A DNA stretch of 64,000 bases from Blastopirellula sediminis (GTDB lineage: Bacteria; Planctomycetota; Planctomycetia; Pirellulales; Pirellulaceae), in contig NZ_JAJKFT010000010.1 of the NCBI RefSeq assembly GCF_020966755.1, forward strand, positions 2,258,720 through 2,322,719. The letters are read 5' to 3'. This document shows, piece after piece, positions 12,944-21,550 of the stretch (position 1 is the first letter of the stretch; every line of letters begins with the position of its first letter). A program made the translations under genes and the position numbers. The notes under the pieces are model-generated. The model worked only from the letters and a program-made list of their open reading frames with translations. It had not been told where the DNA came from and did no database searches.

Positions 12944-13019
12944 GGAATGTTTTTATTTTTAATGTCGTTTTCTGTGCCAAATCCGCAGGAGGTGGGGTTC
13001 GCGGCGGTTTTAGGCGGGT

Positions 13020-14021
13020 TTAAAGATCGACGACCAGGCCATCATCCCGCTGGCCGAGGCGTTGATAGGTGGTGTGATTGATCGTTTCGGCGATGAACGA
13101 GACTGAGCCGTCCCCTTTCAGGAATTGAGCGCCGCCGGGATGGAGCGACTTGAAGCCGAGCTCCAGGTTCCAGTTGCACATCGCAAAGCAAGTGTCGCCG
13201 CCGGGGGCTTCGGCCTGAGTGTGGCAGGTGTCGGTATTGATCGGGACGAGCGTTCCGGCCAGACCGTTGCCATTGTTGGCGCCTGCCCAGCCGGCGTTGG
13301 CGTGGTTGGAGCAGTCGGTCCGGACTTCGCCAAAGTAGATCGTGTTCGAGAGGCCGTCGGTCGTTTGGGCGAAGTTGCCGACGTACTTATTGCCGCGCCG
13401 CGAGAAGGGACCGGCTGGATTGCGATCGTTATGCTTGGTGTCGTTCCGGAAACCGTTGAGCGCGGCGCCCTGAGCGCAGGGGCAATTTGGATTGCCGGTC
13501 GCATTGACGTAGGTCGGGCCGTAATTGGCGGAGTAGTTGTGGGCGCCGTTGTTGTTGGAGGTTAGTCCGCCGGCCGTGTCGCTGGGACAGACGTAGGGCT
13601 GCACAATGACTTGGCGAACGCGTTTGGTATTAGCGGGTTTATCGGCCCATTGGTCCTGGACGTTCCCGGTTCCACGGAAGTTGATTTTGTCGTAGAGAGC
13701 CCCTTGTTCAATGAACGGCAGGAGATGCACCAGGATGGAGCCCCGCTGCGGGTTCGGACTGGGCGCCGGATTAGTGACCGGATCGTAGACCCAGCCGACG
13801 TCGAGGGCCCAGAGACCGCCCGGCGGCAGCGAATTGAAGGTGTCGTGATAGTTGTGGATCGCCAGACCGATCTGCTTCATGTTGTTGCTGCAGTGCATCC
13901 GTCGAGCCGCTTCGCGGGCTTGTTGGACTGCCGGCAGCAGCAGGGCGATCAGAACGCCGATAATGGCGATAACGACGAGAAGCTCCACGAGCGTAAACGC
14001 CGTGCGATTGCGAGTATTCAT
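13020..14021 (-). CDS. DUF1559 family pseudopilin-like protein (tandem copy 1)
   Basis: 333 residues beginning [15 protein letters not shown] with the same prepilin-like helix. C-terminus [16 protein letters not shown]. Closely similar along its whole length to the copy at 11849-12838, and separated from it by 181 bases, so this is a recent tandem duplication. The frame remains open for another 167 codons upstream, but that part has no homology and would run through the metK promoter, so ATG 14021 is used. No convincing SD. Confidence 0.9.
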   Translation of the reverse strand: MNTRNRTAFTLVELLVVIAIIGVLIALLLPAVQQAREAARRMHCSNNMKQIGLAIHNYHDTFNSLPPGGLWALDVGWVYDPVTNPAPSPNPQRGSILVHLLPFIEQGALYDKINFRGTGNVQDQWADKPANTKRVRQVIVQPYVCPSDTAGGLTSNNNGAHNYSANYGPTYVNATGNPNCPCAQGAALNGFRNDTKHNDRNPAGPFSRRGNKYVGNFAQTTDGLSNTIYFGEVRTDCSNHANAGWAGANNGNGLAGTLVPINTDTCHTQAEAPGGDTCFAMCNWNLELGFKSLHPGGAQFLKGDGSVSFIAETINHTTYQRLGQRDDGLVVDL

Positions 14022-14328
14022 CGGTTGTGGTCTTGATGGGAGCGAGGAGAAGAGGTCGGGAGGAGATGGAATGGAGCCGCGCGTTCCTTCCGACCGGGAA
14101 AGCGTATTAGTAAACGATATTGTGAGAAAATTCAATTGTTTTTTGTTGACATGTACGGGCGGTGATCGGAAAGACGCCGCAAATGGTCGAGAATCTCCCC
14201 GAGTACCCCGCTTCGGCCGTTGTTCAAAGTGCCCAATCGTCCCTATAATGCGAGCTTTGCTAAATCGTTCCCACTCTACTCGGGGGTCGGGAGCGCCTTC
14301 GCTTTTTATCGGTGTAGGAGTGGGATCT
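14022..14328. other. divergent region between DUF1559 gene and metK
   Basis: 307 bases holding the metK promoter (14220-14249) and, presumably, the promoter of the minus-strand DUF1559 gene. I looked for SAM-riboswitch features (paired GA-rich helices ahead of a terminator) and did not find them. Confidence 0.5.
14220..14249 (+). promoter_or_regulatory. metK promoter
   Basis: TTGTTC (14220-14225), 18-base spacer, perfect TATAAT (14244-14249). The start of transcription would be near 14256, giving a leader of about 73 bases. Confidence 0.65.
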
Positions 14329-15507
14329 GTGGCTTCTGGAAAGTATTTGTTCACGAGCGAATCGGTCAGCATGGGGCATCCCGACAAGATGTCTGACCAG
14401 ATTTCTGACGGTATCCTTGACGCTCTTCTGGCCCAGGATCCGATGAGCCGCGTCGCTTGCGAGACGCTGGTCAACACGGGTCTGGTCGTGATGGCGGGCG
14501 AGATCACCACCAAGGCGGTCATCGATTATCAAGCCATCGCTCGTGAAGTTGTTCGCGACATCGGTTACACCGACGACAAGATGGGCTTCAACGCCGACAC
14601 TTGCGCCGTGATGGTGACCCTCGATAAGCAGAGCCCCGACATCGCCCAAGGCGTGAACGAAAACGCCGAAGCAGGCAAGCAGATCGGCGCCGGCGACCAA
14701 GGTTTGATGTTCGGTTACGCTTGTAACCACACGCCGGAACTGATGCCGCTGCCGATCGCGTTGTCGCACAAGATCCTGAACCGCTTGACCGATTCTCGCA
14801 AGCAAGGCGAAGTCAACTGGCTCCGACCTGACAGCAAGAGCCAGGTCACGGTGCAGTTTGACGGCGACAAGCCGGTTCGCATCGACACCGTCGTCGTCTC
14901 GACGCAGCATAGCGAATCGGTCACCAACGCCGAAATTCGCAGCTACATCATCAACGAGATCATCAAGCCGCTGCTGCCGGAAGAGCTGATCGACGGCGAA
15001 ATCACCTATCACATCAACCCGACCGGCAAGTTCGTCGTCGGCGGTCCGATGGGGGACTGCGGTTTGACCGGCCGTAAGATCATCGTCGACACCTATGGCG
15101 GCTGGGGCCGTCATGGCGGCGGCGCCTTCAGCGGCAAGGATCCGACGAAGGTCGATCGCAGCGCCGCTTACATGGGCCGTCACGTCGCCAAGAACATCGT
15201 CGCCGCCGGCCTGGCCGATCAGTGCGAAGTTCAATTGGCCTACGCGATTGGCGTTACCGAACCGGTCAGCGTCCACGTCGAAACGTTCGGCACCAACAAG
15301 ATCGATGACCATCGCATCGTCGAATTGATTCGCGAGCACTTCCCGCTCAGCCCGGGCGGCATCATCGACTACTTGGATCTGCGTCGCCCGATCTATCGCG
15401 CCACCGCCGCCGGCGGACACTTCGGCCGCGAAGAATTCCCGTGGGAAAACACCAAGATGGCCGCCACGCTCGCCGCCGAAGCTGGCGTCGCCGCGACCAC
15501 TGGCTAG
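14329..15507 (+). CDS. metK: S-adenosylmethionine synthetase
   Basis: 392-residue methionine adenosyltransferase, making SAM from methionine and ATP; cytoplasmic tetramer in characterised members. Motifs: [10 protein letters not shown] with the catalytic His at residue 17, [12 protein letters not shown] (the GAGDQG signature near residue 120), [14 protein letters not shown] with the P-loop-like segment, and [19 protein letters not shown]. The start is the GTG at 14329: AGGAG lies 8 bases upstream and the length then matches the family; the frame is open for 159 more codons upstream but these lie antisense to another gene. A strong intrinsic terminator follows. Confidence 0.97.
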   Translation: MASGKYLFTSESVSMGHPDKMSDQISDGILDALLAQDPMSRVACETLVNTGLVVMAGEITTKAVIDYQAIAREVVRDIGYTDDKMGFNADTCAVMVTLDKQSPDIAQGVNENAEAGKQIGAGDQGLMFGYACNHTPELMPLPIALSHKILNRLTDSRKQGEVNWLRPDSKSQVTVQFDGDKPVRIDTVVVSTQHSESVTNAEIRSYIINEIIKPLLPEELIDGEITYHINPTGKFVVGGPMGDCGLTGRKIIVDTYGGWGRHGGGAFSGKDPTKVDRSAAYMGRHVAKNIVAAGLADQCEVQLAYAIGVTEPVSVHVETFGTNKIDDHRIVELIREHFPLSPGGIIDYLDLRRPIYRATAAGGHFGREEFPWENTKMAATLAAEAGVAATTG

Positions 15508-15536
15508 TTTGCCGCGGCAAACCGACTTGCAACCGT

Positions 15537-15577
15537 AAAACCTTCCTGCCAAACTACCGCGGCAGGAAGGTTTTTTT
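15537..15577 (+). terminator. intrinsic terminator of metK
   Basis: AAAACCTTCCTGCC and GGCAGGAAGGTTTT pair perfectly around a 10-base loop and run into seven T residues, 30 bases after the metK stop. Confidence 0.92.
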
Positions 15578-15607
15578 ATGCGCCCCCCAGCGAACGGATT
15601 CGTAGTT

Positions 15608-16510
15608 ATGACTAACCAGCCACCAGAGAACGACGCTCGGCTCTTGTTGCTGCCGACCGCCTGGATCGGCGCGATCGCCCTCTCTCTGGTCACTTTGCAA
15701 ACCGTCTGGCTACGGCTCTCGGGTTGGACGCTGGTCGAAGTCTCGGGATTCGCGATCTTCTTCGCCGCGGTTACCCTCGCAGGCGCCTCGGCCGCGATTC
15801 GTGCGCTCTGGCTCTTCGGCGGCCGTTGTCGTTCGCTGCCGGTTGCCGAGTATGCGATTGCGATCGTGCCGCTGGTGTGCAGCGTCGTGCTGGCCGCGTC
15901 CTTGACCACGGCGCAGATGTCGGGCTTCGTCGTTTTTCTGTTGTGGTTTATCGTCGCGGCGGAAGAGGCGATCACGCTCCTCTTCTTTGTTCCGCAGATT
16001 CTGCCGGAAGGGACGCGACGACAATTGATCAGCGCTCGCGACGAACTGCGTCAGGCTCACGCCGCCGCTCCCACGACCGAGCGCCGTTTCGATGAACCAG
16101 GCTCCGCGCGTTCGCCGCTAAGCAGCACTCCGCCTCCGGCGATGGACGCCGAAGACAAGCTGTGGCGGTTTGACGACTCCGAAGTTCCGGCGCCTCACTT
16201 CGTCGCGGGGAACGTTTCGCAGCAGTTAACCCGCGCGCGCGAAGCGACCACCGAAGTCGTCTACGGTTATCTCCGCGCCGATTTCGCCGTCGGCGAGCGT
16301 CATCAAACGTTGCACGTCGCTTTCTGTCCGCCGCTAGCATCGGCGCCGGAAATGGAGATCTGCCAGGTCGAAGGTCCTGAGGTCTCGGTGAAGACGACGC
16401 TGGTCGAAGCGCATGGCGCCCGAGTCGAACTGCGTCGCAGCGGCGGTCTGGACGAAGCGGTCTCGGTGGTGCTGGAACTGCACGCCGCTGCGGAGAGTGG
16501 GGAGTTTTAA
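15608..16510 (+). CDS. membrane protein of unknown function
   Basis: 300 residues. Four hydrophobic segments lie in the first 135 residues (starting near LLLLPTAWIGAIALSL, VSGFAIFFAAVTLAG, EYAIAIVPLVCSVVLA, GFVVFLLWFIVAA), then a charged, low-complexity cytoplasmic linker and a C-terminal domain of about 80 residues beginning near VVYGYLRADFAVGERHQ. ATG 15608 is preferred to an ATG at 15578 because the latter abuts the metK terminator T-run. I do not recognise the family. The C-terminal domain is compact and may be the functional part. Confidence 0.7.
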   Translation: MTNQPPENDARLLLLPTAWIGAIALSLVTLQTVWLRLSGWTLVEVSGFAIFFAAVTLAGASAAIRALWLFGGRCRSLPVAEYAIAIVPLVCSVVLAASLTTAQMSGFVVFLLWFIVAAEEAITLLFFVPQILPEGTRRQLISARDELRQAHAAAPTTERRFDEPGSARSPLSSTPPPAMDAEDKLWRFDDSEVPAPHFVAGNVSQQLTRAREATTEVVYGYLRADFAVGERHQTLHVAFCPPLASAPEMEICQVEGPEVSVKTTLVEAHGARVELRRSGGLDEAVSVVLELHAAAESGEF

Positions 16511-16545
16511 GCCTCGCTGCTGAGGATGTTTCGAGCGGTTCGTCG

Positions 16546-16554
16546 TGGTAGAAT
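16546..16554 (+). promoter_or_regulatory. candidate extended -10 promoter
   Basis: TGGTAGAAT (TG-N-TAGAAT) lies 54 bases upstream of the ATG at 16608, just after the stop of the preceding gene. No clear -35. Confidence 0.35.
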
Positions 16555-16607
16555 GTGGCCTCTTCTCCTCATTCAAATTTCACCTCTGCGAACCTCGGAA
16601 ACTCGCC

Positions 16608-18251
16608 ATGCGACGTCGTTGCGTCTCTTTGGTTGCTATCTTTTGCTTGTGTGCAGCGCAAGGTCTCTCGCTTTCGCCGGTTGGCGGTCAAGAGCCGCAA
16701 GAGAAGCAGTTGTCCAAAGAAGAGCTCAAGAAGAAACTCCGCAAAATCCAAGTTGGTAAAGATACGACCTTCATCGAGGGTCCGCTCGACGCCGAAGGGA
16801 ACGTCGACTTTCTCGCCGCGATGAACGCGCGGCTCAGCGAAGGGGTGACGCCGGAGAATAACGCGGTGGTCGAGCTCTGGATGGCTGCGGGGCCTGACTT
16901 CTATTCGCTGGAAACCGTCGGCAGTCGGGAGTTCTTTGGCGAAATCGGGATTCGGCGGTTCCCCAGCTACGATCCGTTTTTGGTCGATTGGCAAGACTTC
17001 GCGTTGCCGCCGCCGGCGAAAGAGTTGACCGACGAAGAGTCGGACGCCGAAATGGCCTACGCCGAGGAGAACTCGCAATACTACGAACTGGAGAGGCGTC
17101 TGCTCGAAGCGTCCGCACGTCCCTGGACCGACGAAGAATTTCCGCAACTCGCGAAATGGCTCGAACGCAACGAGAAGCCGCTGAAGCATATTGAGAAAGC
17201 GGTCGAACGCGAGCGGTTTTACGAACCGATGAGTTGGAGTCTGACTTCGCTCGAGTATGAGTTGTACGAAGTCGCCGAGCCGACGGTCGAAGCGGCGCTG
17301 ACCGCATCCAACCTATTGGCGGTACGCGCCATGCATCGACTGGGTTCCGGCGATCTGCAAGGCGCCGCGGAGGATGCGTATCGATTGCATCGCCTGGCGG
17401 CGCTCGTTTGCTTGTCGCCGACCTCCTACGCGTGGCAATGCGGCAGCGACATTCGCGCTACGGCCTGCGGCGCCAGCCGCGCGTTGGCCGACTGTCCCGA
17501 AGCTGCTTCCGCGCTGCTGCTCGCCCATCTGGCGAAGCTCGGCGACATGCCGAAAGACAAGTACCTGGTTGAACGCTATGACTTTTTCGAGCGTCTGATC
17601 TGCCTGGCGATCATGGAGCATACGATTCGCTCGGCGCTGAAGGATGCGGATAATGAAGTTCGTTCGAGCAATCGAGATCTCGCCAAGGCGCTCGACGCGG
17701 CGTTTGGCAATCACTTCATGGATTGGAGCGAGCCGCTCCGCATCGGTAATCGTTTCTTTGACCAGACGGCCGCCGCGCTGCGCAAGCCGACCGTCAAAGA
17801 GACGCACGAAGCGCTCGGCAAGGTTACCGACGACTACTACGAATTCGTCGGTGAGGACGAAGAGGAGCAGCCCAACTTGCTGCTCCGCATCTTCCAGCAA
17901 AAGTCGATCGGCAAGGCGCTCGGTCGCGATGTGGCGAAGACGCTGCTCGACGGCTACTTCTATCCGGCGGACGAATACTACGACTTTTATCAGCAGGATC
18001 GTAAGCTGCTGGATATGACCAAGATCGCCTTGGCGATCGCCGCGTACCAACGTGATAACGGAACCTATCCGCTATCGATCGCGACTCTCACGCCGCGTTA
18101 TCTTCCGCTGATTCCGATCGACGCCGACAACGGGCGCCCCTATCAGATTCGCCTCAGCGTCGTTTCGTTGGGGATCGACGGTCAGGATGACGATGTGAGC
18201 CAAGGTTATGACGACATGGACGTCCGGCTCCGCGAATTGCCGGCGAAGTAA
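16608..18251 (+). CDS. secreted protein of unknown function with pseudopilin-like C-terminus
   Basis: 547 residues. The N-terminus MRRRCVSLVAIFCLCAAQG is a Sec signal peptide. The middle (about 60-440) is acidic and helical with no family I recognise. The last 80 residues run KIALAIAAYQRDNGTYP, then TPRYLPLIPIDADNGRPY; this resembles the soluble half of GspG-type pseudopilins (helix, then a calcium/Pro-rich loop), here without the N-terminal prepilin helix. ATG 16608 is chosen because the signal peptide starts there. It stands alone between intergenic gaps. Function unknown. Confidence 0.75.
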   Translation: MRRRCVSLVAIFCLCAAQGLSLSPVGGQEPQEKQLSKEELKKKLRKIQVGKDTTFIEGPLDAEGNVDFLAAMNARLSEGVTPENNAVVELWMAAGPDFYSLETVGSREFFGEIGIRRFPSYDPFLVDWQDFALPPPAKELTDEESDAEMAYAEENSQYYELERRLLEASARPWTDEEFPQLAKWLERNEKPLKHIEKAVERERFYEPMSWSLTSLEYELYEVAEPTVEAALTASNLLAVRAMHRLGSGDLQGAAEDAYRLHRLAALVCLSPTSYAWQCGSDIRATACGASRALADCPEAASALLLAHLAKLGDMPKDKYLVERYDFFERLICLAIMEHTIRSALKDADNEVRSSNRDLAKALDAAFGNHFMDWSEPLRIGNRFFDQTAAALRKPTVKETHEALGKVTDDYYEFVGEDEEEQPNLLLRIFQQKSIGKALGRDVAKTLLDGYFYPADEYYDFYQQDRKLLDMTKIALAIAAYQRDNGTYPLSIATLTPRYLPLIPIDADNGRPYQIRLSVVSLGIDGQDDDVSQGYDDMDVRLRELPAK

Positions 18252-18476
18252 GCGAAGTTTTCCTCGCCGCTTCATCGTTAGTTCTTCAACGCGCGGTTGT
18301 TTGATTCCGCAATCCGCGAATAATGGTTGTTTTGTGGGGGATGTTTTGGCAGATCGCCACGAACGGCTAGATCGACGCCTCGTTTCCTCTCTTGGATCGG
18401 GCCGCATACGCGCTGGTGCAAGGATCGCTTGGCAATCAGGGTTCGCTGACGAATTACAGGAATAAGGGCTGACGAA

Positions 18477-19877
18477 ATGTCGATTGATCCGCAACTTTCT
18501 GCCAGACTGACCGACGCCGGCGAAACGGAATTACTCGCTTATCTGCAAGCGGCCGAGCCTGGGGTCGCCGCCCATTTGGCGAAGCAACTGGAGGCGGTCA
18601 ACCTGGCGGAGATCGCCGCGACGCTCAGTAAAAAAGGAGCCGCCGCGGATGGCCCGCTGCAGATGACCTCTCCGCCGGCGATTCGCTTGGATGATGCGGC
18701 GCCGCGGATCGGCGAAGCGGAAGCGATTGCCGCCGGCGAAGCGTTGCTCTCGGGCGGCAAAGTCGCTGCGCTGCTGGTCGCCGGAGGGCAGGGGACCCGG
18801 CTCGGTTTCGATCATCCTAAAGGGATGTTCCCGATTGGCCCGGTCACCGATCGGACGCTGTTTCAGATCTTCGTCGAAAAGCTGATCGCCCGCGGTTCGC
18901 GGTACGGGGCGCCAATTCCGCTCTTTCTGATGACCAGCCCCGCGACGCATGACGAGACGGTCGACTTTTTCGCCGCCAACGACAACTTCGGTCTTCCCCA
19001 AGAGCAACTGCACATCTTCTGCCAGGGGACGATGCCGGCGGTCGACGCCGCGACCGGCAAGTTGCTGTTGGCCGATCCGGGCCATTTGGCCCTCAGCCCG
19101 GATGGTCACGGTGGGACGCTGGCGGCGCTGGTTCGCAACGGCTGTCTGGCCGAGATGAACAAACGCGGCTTGGAGGTGATCTACTACTTCCAGGTCGATA
19201 ACCCGCTGGCTGACGTCTGCGAACCGCTCTTTTTGGGCTACCACCGTTTGAGCGGCAGCGAAATGTCGACCCAGGTCGTCGCCAAGCAGCGTCCCGAAGA
19301 AAAAGTGGGCGTGCTGGTCGAGGTCGACGGCAAGCTCCGCCTGGTTGAGTACAGCGAGCTGTCCGAGGAGCTTGCGGCCGAGCGCGACGCAAGCGGTTCG
19401 CTGAAGTATTGGGCCGGTAACATCGCCATTCACGGGATCAATGTCGAATTTCTGAACCGCATGGCGGACGACGCCGAGAGCTTGCCGTGGCACCTGGCGA
19501 GCAAGAAAGTCCCTTACTGCACTTTTGCCGGAGAGCAGGTCGAGCCGGAGTCTCCCAACGGCATCAAGTTCGAGCGGTTCATCTTCGACTTGCTGCCGCA
19601 CGCCAAAAATGCGATCGTCGTCGAAATCTCGCCGGCGACGACCTTCGCCCCGGTCAAGAACGCGGATGGCGCCCCCAGCGACACGCCGAGCGCCGCTCGC
19701 GCCGCATTGACCGCCATTTATGCGAATTGGTTGACCGCCGCAGGGGTCACAGTCGAGCCCGGCGTGCCGATCGAGATCAGTCCGCTATATGCGCTCGATG
19801 CGGAAGAGCTAAAATCAAAGGCCGAAGGGTTGGCCCCGATCGTCGAGCCGACGGTCTTGGGGGACTTGTCAGAATAG
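18477..19877 (+). CDS. UDPGP-type uridylyltransferase (UDP-GlcNAc pyrophosphorylase-like)
   Basis: 466 residues of the UDPGP family more typical of eukaryotes (UAP1/AGX1, UGP). The nucleotide-binding loop LLVAGGQGTRLGFDHPKGM is near residues 98-116, followed by HGGTLAALVRNG, YYFQVDNPLADV and ESPNGIKFERFIFDLLPHA, which match UAP1-like enzymes and differ from bacterial GlmU or GalU. It would join UTP and a sugar 1-phosphate (most likely N-acetylhexosamine 1-phosphate) for envelope glycans. AAGGG lies 10 bases before ATG. The mannose-1-phosphate guanylyltransferase gene follows 10 bases after its stop, so they form an operon. Confidence 0.88.
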   Translation: MSIDPQLSARLTDAGETELLAYLQAAEPGVAAHLAKQLEAVNLAEIAATLSKKGAAADGPLQMTSPPAIRLDDAAPRIGEAEAIAAGEALLSGGKVAALLVAGGQGTRLGFDHPKGMFPIGPVTDRTLFQIFVEKLIARGSRYGAPIPLFLMTSPATHDETVDFFAANDNFGLPQEQLHIFCQGTMPAVDAATGKLLLADPGHLALSPDGHGGTLAALVRNGCLAEMNKRGLEVIYYFQVDNPLADVCEPLFLGYHRLSGSEMSTQVVAKQRPEEKVGVLVEVDGKLRLVEYSELSEELAAERDASGSLKYWAGNIAIHGINVEFLNRMADDAESLPWHLASKKVPYCTFAGEQVEPESPNGIKFERFIFDLLPHAKNAIVVEISPATTFAPVKNADGAPSDTPSAARAALTAIYANWLTAAGVTVEPGVPIEISPLYALDAEELKSKAEGLAPIVEPTVLGDLSE

Positions 19878-19887
19878 GATTGCATCG

Positions 19888-20970
19888 ATGTTACACGCGG
19901 TGATCATGGCCGGCGGAGCCGGAACTCGTTTTTGGCCTGCCAGTCGCGCCGACCGACCGAAACAGCTGTTGGATTTGACCGGCGACGGCACCATGATCCA
20001 GGCGACCGCCGCGCGGCTGGGAGATCTGGTCGACAACGACCGCATTCTGGTGGTGACAAACGAGCGCCTGGTCGAGCCGATCCAAGTGCAGTTTCCGGCA
20101 TTGCCGGCCGCCGCAATCGTGGGTGAGCCGTGCAAACGCGACACCGCGCCATGCATCGGTTTGGCGGCGATGCTCGTTTCGCGCGACGATCCTGAAGCGA
20201 TCATGGTGGTGATGCCGTCCGACCATGTGATCTCGCCTGAGTCGGCGTTTCAGTCGGCGGTTCGGTATGGCGCAGGTTTGGTCGCCGCCGCGGAAGATCG
20301 AATCGTCACCTTCGGCATTCAGCCGAAGTATGCGGCCGAGACCTTCGGCTATATCGAACGAGGCGAATCGATCAGCGACCACGCAGCGGCGCCGCCGACC
20401 TACCAGGTTGCGCGGTTCCGCGAAAAGCCGAAAGGGGACGTCGCCCGAGAGTACTTCGAGTCGGGACGTTTCTATTGGAACAGCGGCATCTTCATTTGGA
20501 AGGCGAAGACGATCCTTGATGCGCTTCGCCGCTATGAGCCGGCGATGTACGCTCACCTGGAAGCGATCAACGCCGCGTGGGGAACTCCGACGCAAGCCAA
20601 AACGTTGGCGACCGAATTCGCTGCGATTCAGGGGAAGTCGATCGACTACGCGGTGATGGAGCATCATAAAGACGTCGTCGTGATCGAAGCGCCGTTCTTG
20701 TGGGATGACGTCGGCAACTGGCAAAGCCTGGAGCGATTGAACGAATCGGACGCCAACGGCAACACGGTGCTGGCCAACCATTTGGGAATCGACACCCAAG
20801 ATTGCATCATCAAAGCGGACGACGATCACTTAATTGTGACGCTCGGCATGAGCGGCGTGATCGTCGTGCATACGCGCGATGCGACGCTGGTCGCGGATAA
20901 ACAGCGAGAAGAAGACATTCGCGAAGTGGTCAAGAAGCTGCAAGCGAACGGCTGGGACGCTCATCTATGA
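19888..20970 (+). CDS. manC: mannose-1-phosphate guanylyltransferase
   Basis: 360-residue single-domain enzyme making GDP-mannose from GTP and mannose 1-phosphate. Motifs: AGGAGTRFWPASR then RPKQLLDL (nucleotide loop), VMPSDHVI, FREKPKGD, FYWNSGIFIWK, and the late DDVGNWQSL. It lacks the C-terminal isomerase domain of bifunctional ManC/AlgA. AGGA, overlapping the upstream stop codon, lies 8 bases before ATG, which points to coupled translation. ruvX starts inside its stop codon (ATGA). Confidence 0.93.
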   Translation: MLHAVIMAGGAGTRFWPASRADRPKQLLDLTGDGTMIQATAARLGDLVDNDRILVVTNERLVEPIQVQFPALPAAAIVGEPCKRDTAPCIGLAAMLVSRDDPEAIMVVMPSDHVISPESAFQSAVRYGAGLVAAAEDRIVTFGIQPKYAAETFGYIERGESISDHAAAPPTYQVARFREKPKGDVAREYFESGRFYWNSGIFIWKAKTILDALRRYEPAMYAHLEAINAAWGTPTQAKTLATEFAAIQGKSIDYAVMEHHKDVVVIEAPFLWDDVGNWQSLERLNESDANGNTVLANHLGIDTQDCIIKADDDHLIVTLGMSGVIVVHTRDATLVADKQREEDIREVVKKLQANGWDAHL

Positions 20971-21446
20971 GCGCAGGCGGTCCCCCTGAACTTCCGGAAG
21001 TCGGCCGTATCGCCGGGATCGATTTCGGCACGGTGCGCATCGGCATCGCGATTACCGATCCCCAGCGGATCTTGGCGAGCCCGCTGGAAAACTACAATCG
21101 CCGTTCGCCGAAGCTCGATCGGCAATACTTTGAACAACTGGCCCGCGAAGAGCGGATCGTGCTATTCGTCGTCGGCGTGCCGGTCCACATGAGCGGCGCC
21201 GAAAGCGGCAAGTCAGGCGAAGCTCGCAAGTTCGGCAAGTGGCTCGGCGAGCTAACCGGTATCCCGGTCATCTACTACGACGAACGCTTCACGACCAGCA
21301 TCGCGAAAGACATGCTGGCCGGCCTCGGAATCACCAAGCAAAAGAAGAAGGCGATGATCGACAAACTGGCGGCGCAGATCTTGCTGACCGCCTATCTGGA
21401 AAACCCCGCTCGCGCCGACGCAGGACTGGAAGCGCTCGACGACTAG
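20967..21446 (+). CDS. ruvX: RuvX/YqgF-type pre-16S rRNA nuclease or Holliday junction resolvase
   Basis: 159-residue RNase H-fold protein. Motifs: GIDFGTVRIGIAITD (first catalytic Asp), VVGVPVHMSG, YYDERFTTSIA, and late DKLAAQILLTAYLE with the last catalytic Asp. YqgF proteins process the 5' end of 16S rRNA in E. coli, and some cleave Holliday junctions. Its start overlaps the manC stop by four bases, so it is the last gene of the sugar-nucleotide operon. A long inverted repeat follows directly. Confidence 0.93.
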   Translation: MSAGGPPELPEVGRIAGIDFGTVRIGIAITDPQRILASPLENYNRRSPKLDRQYFEQLAREERIVLFVVGVPVHMSGAESGKSGEARKFGKWLGELTGIPVIYYDERFTTSIAKDMLAGLGITKQKKKAMIDKLAAQILLTAYLENPARADAGLEALDD

Positions 21447-21450
21447 GTTG

Positions 21451-21540
21451 CGTAAAAGGGGTCAGGTCTCTTTTTCGCAAGTCAGCTCTGGCGATCTGAT
21501 CCAAGTCTAATGGCGAAAAAGAGACCTGACCCCTTTTACG
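21451..21540. repeat. 28-base perfect inverted repeat between convergent genes
   Basis: Arms 21451-21478 and 21513-21540 are exact reverse complements (28 of 28), with a 34-base loop. Each arm holds the core GGGGTCAGGTCTC followed by T5CGC. Arms start 4 bases after the ruvX stop and end 10 bases before the stop of the convergent MFS gene. T-runs inside the arms could let the transcript end in either direction. The GGGGTCAGGTCT core is one I associate with REP-type elements mobilised by RAYT (Y1) transposases; that link is from memory. No transposase is in the window. Confidence 0.85.
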
Positions 21541-21550
21541 CCGTCCAGCG

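Noticed and set aside
14022-14328. SAM riboswitch ahead of metK
   Set aside because: No conserved SAM-I or SAM-II type helices or terminator/antiterminator were found; the leader is only about 73 bases.
14022-14522. N-terminal extension of the DUF1559 gene to 14522
   Set aside because: The open frame would pass through the metK promoter and start; the family starts at the prepilin leader.
14260-15975. 571-codon open frame antisense to metK
   Set aside because: Covers the metK coding sequence and its terminator; low-complexity, Asp/Val/Arg-rich composition typical of a shadow frame.
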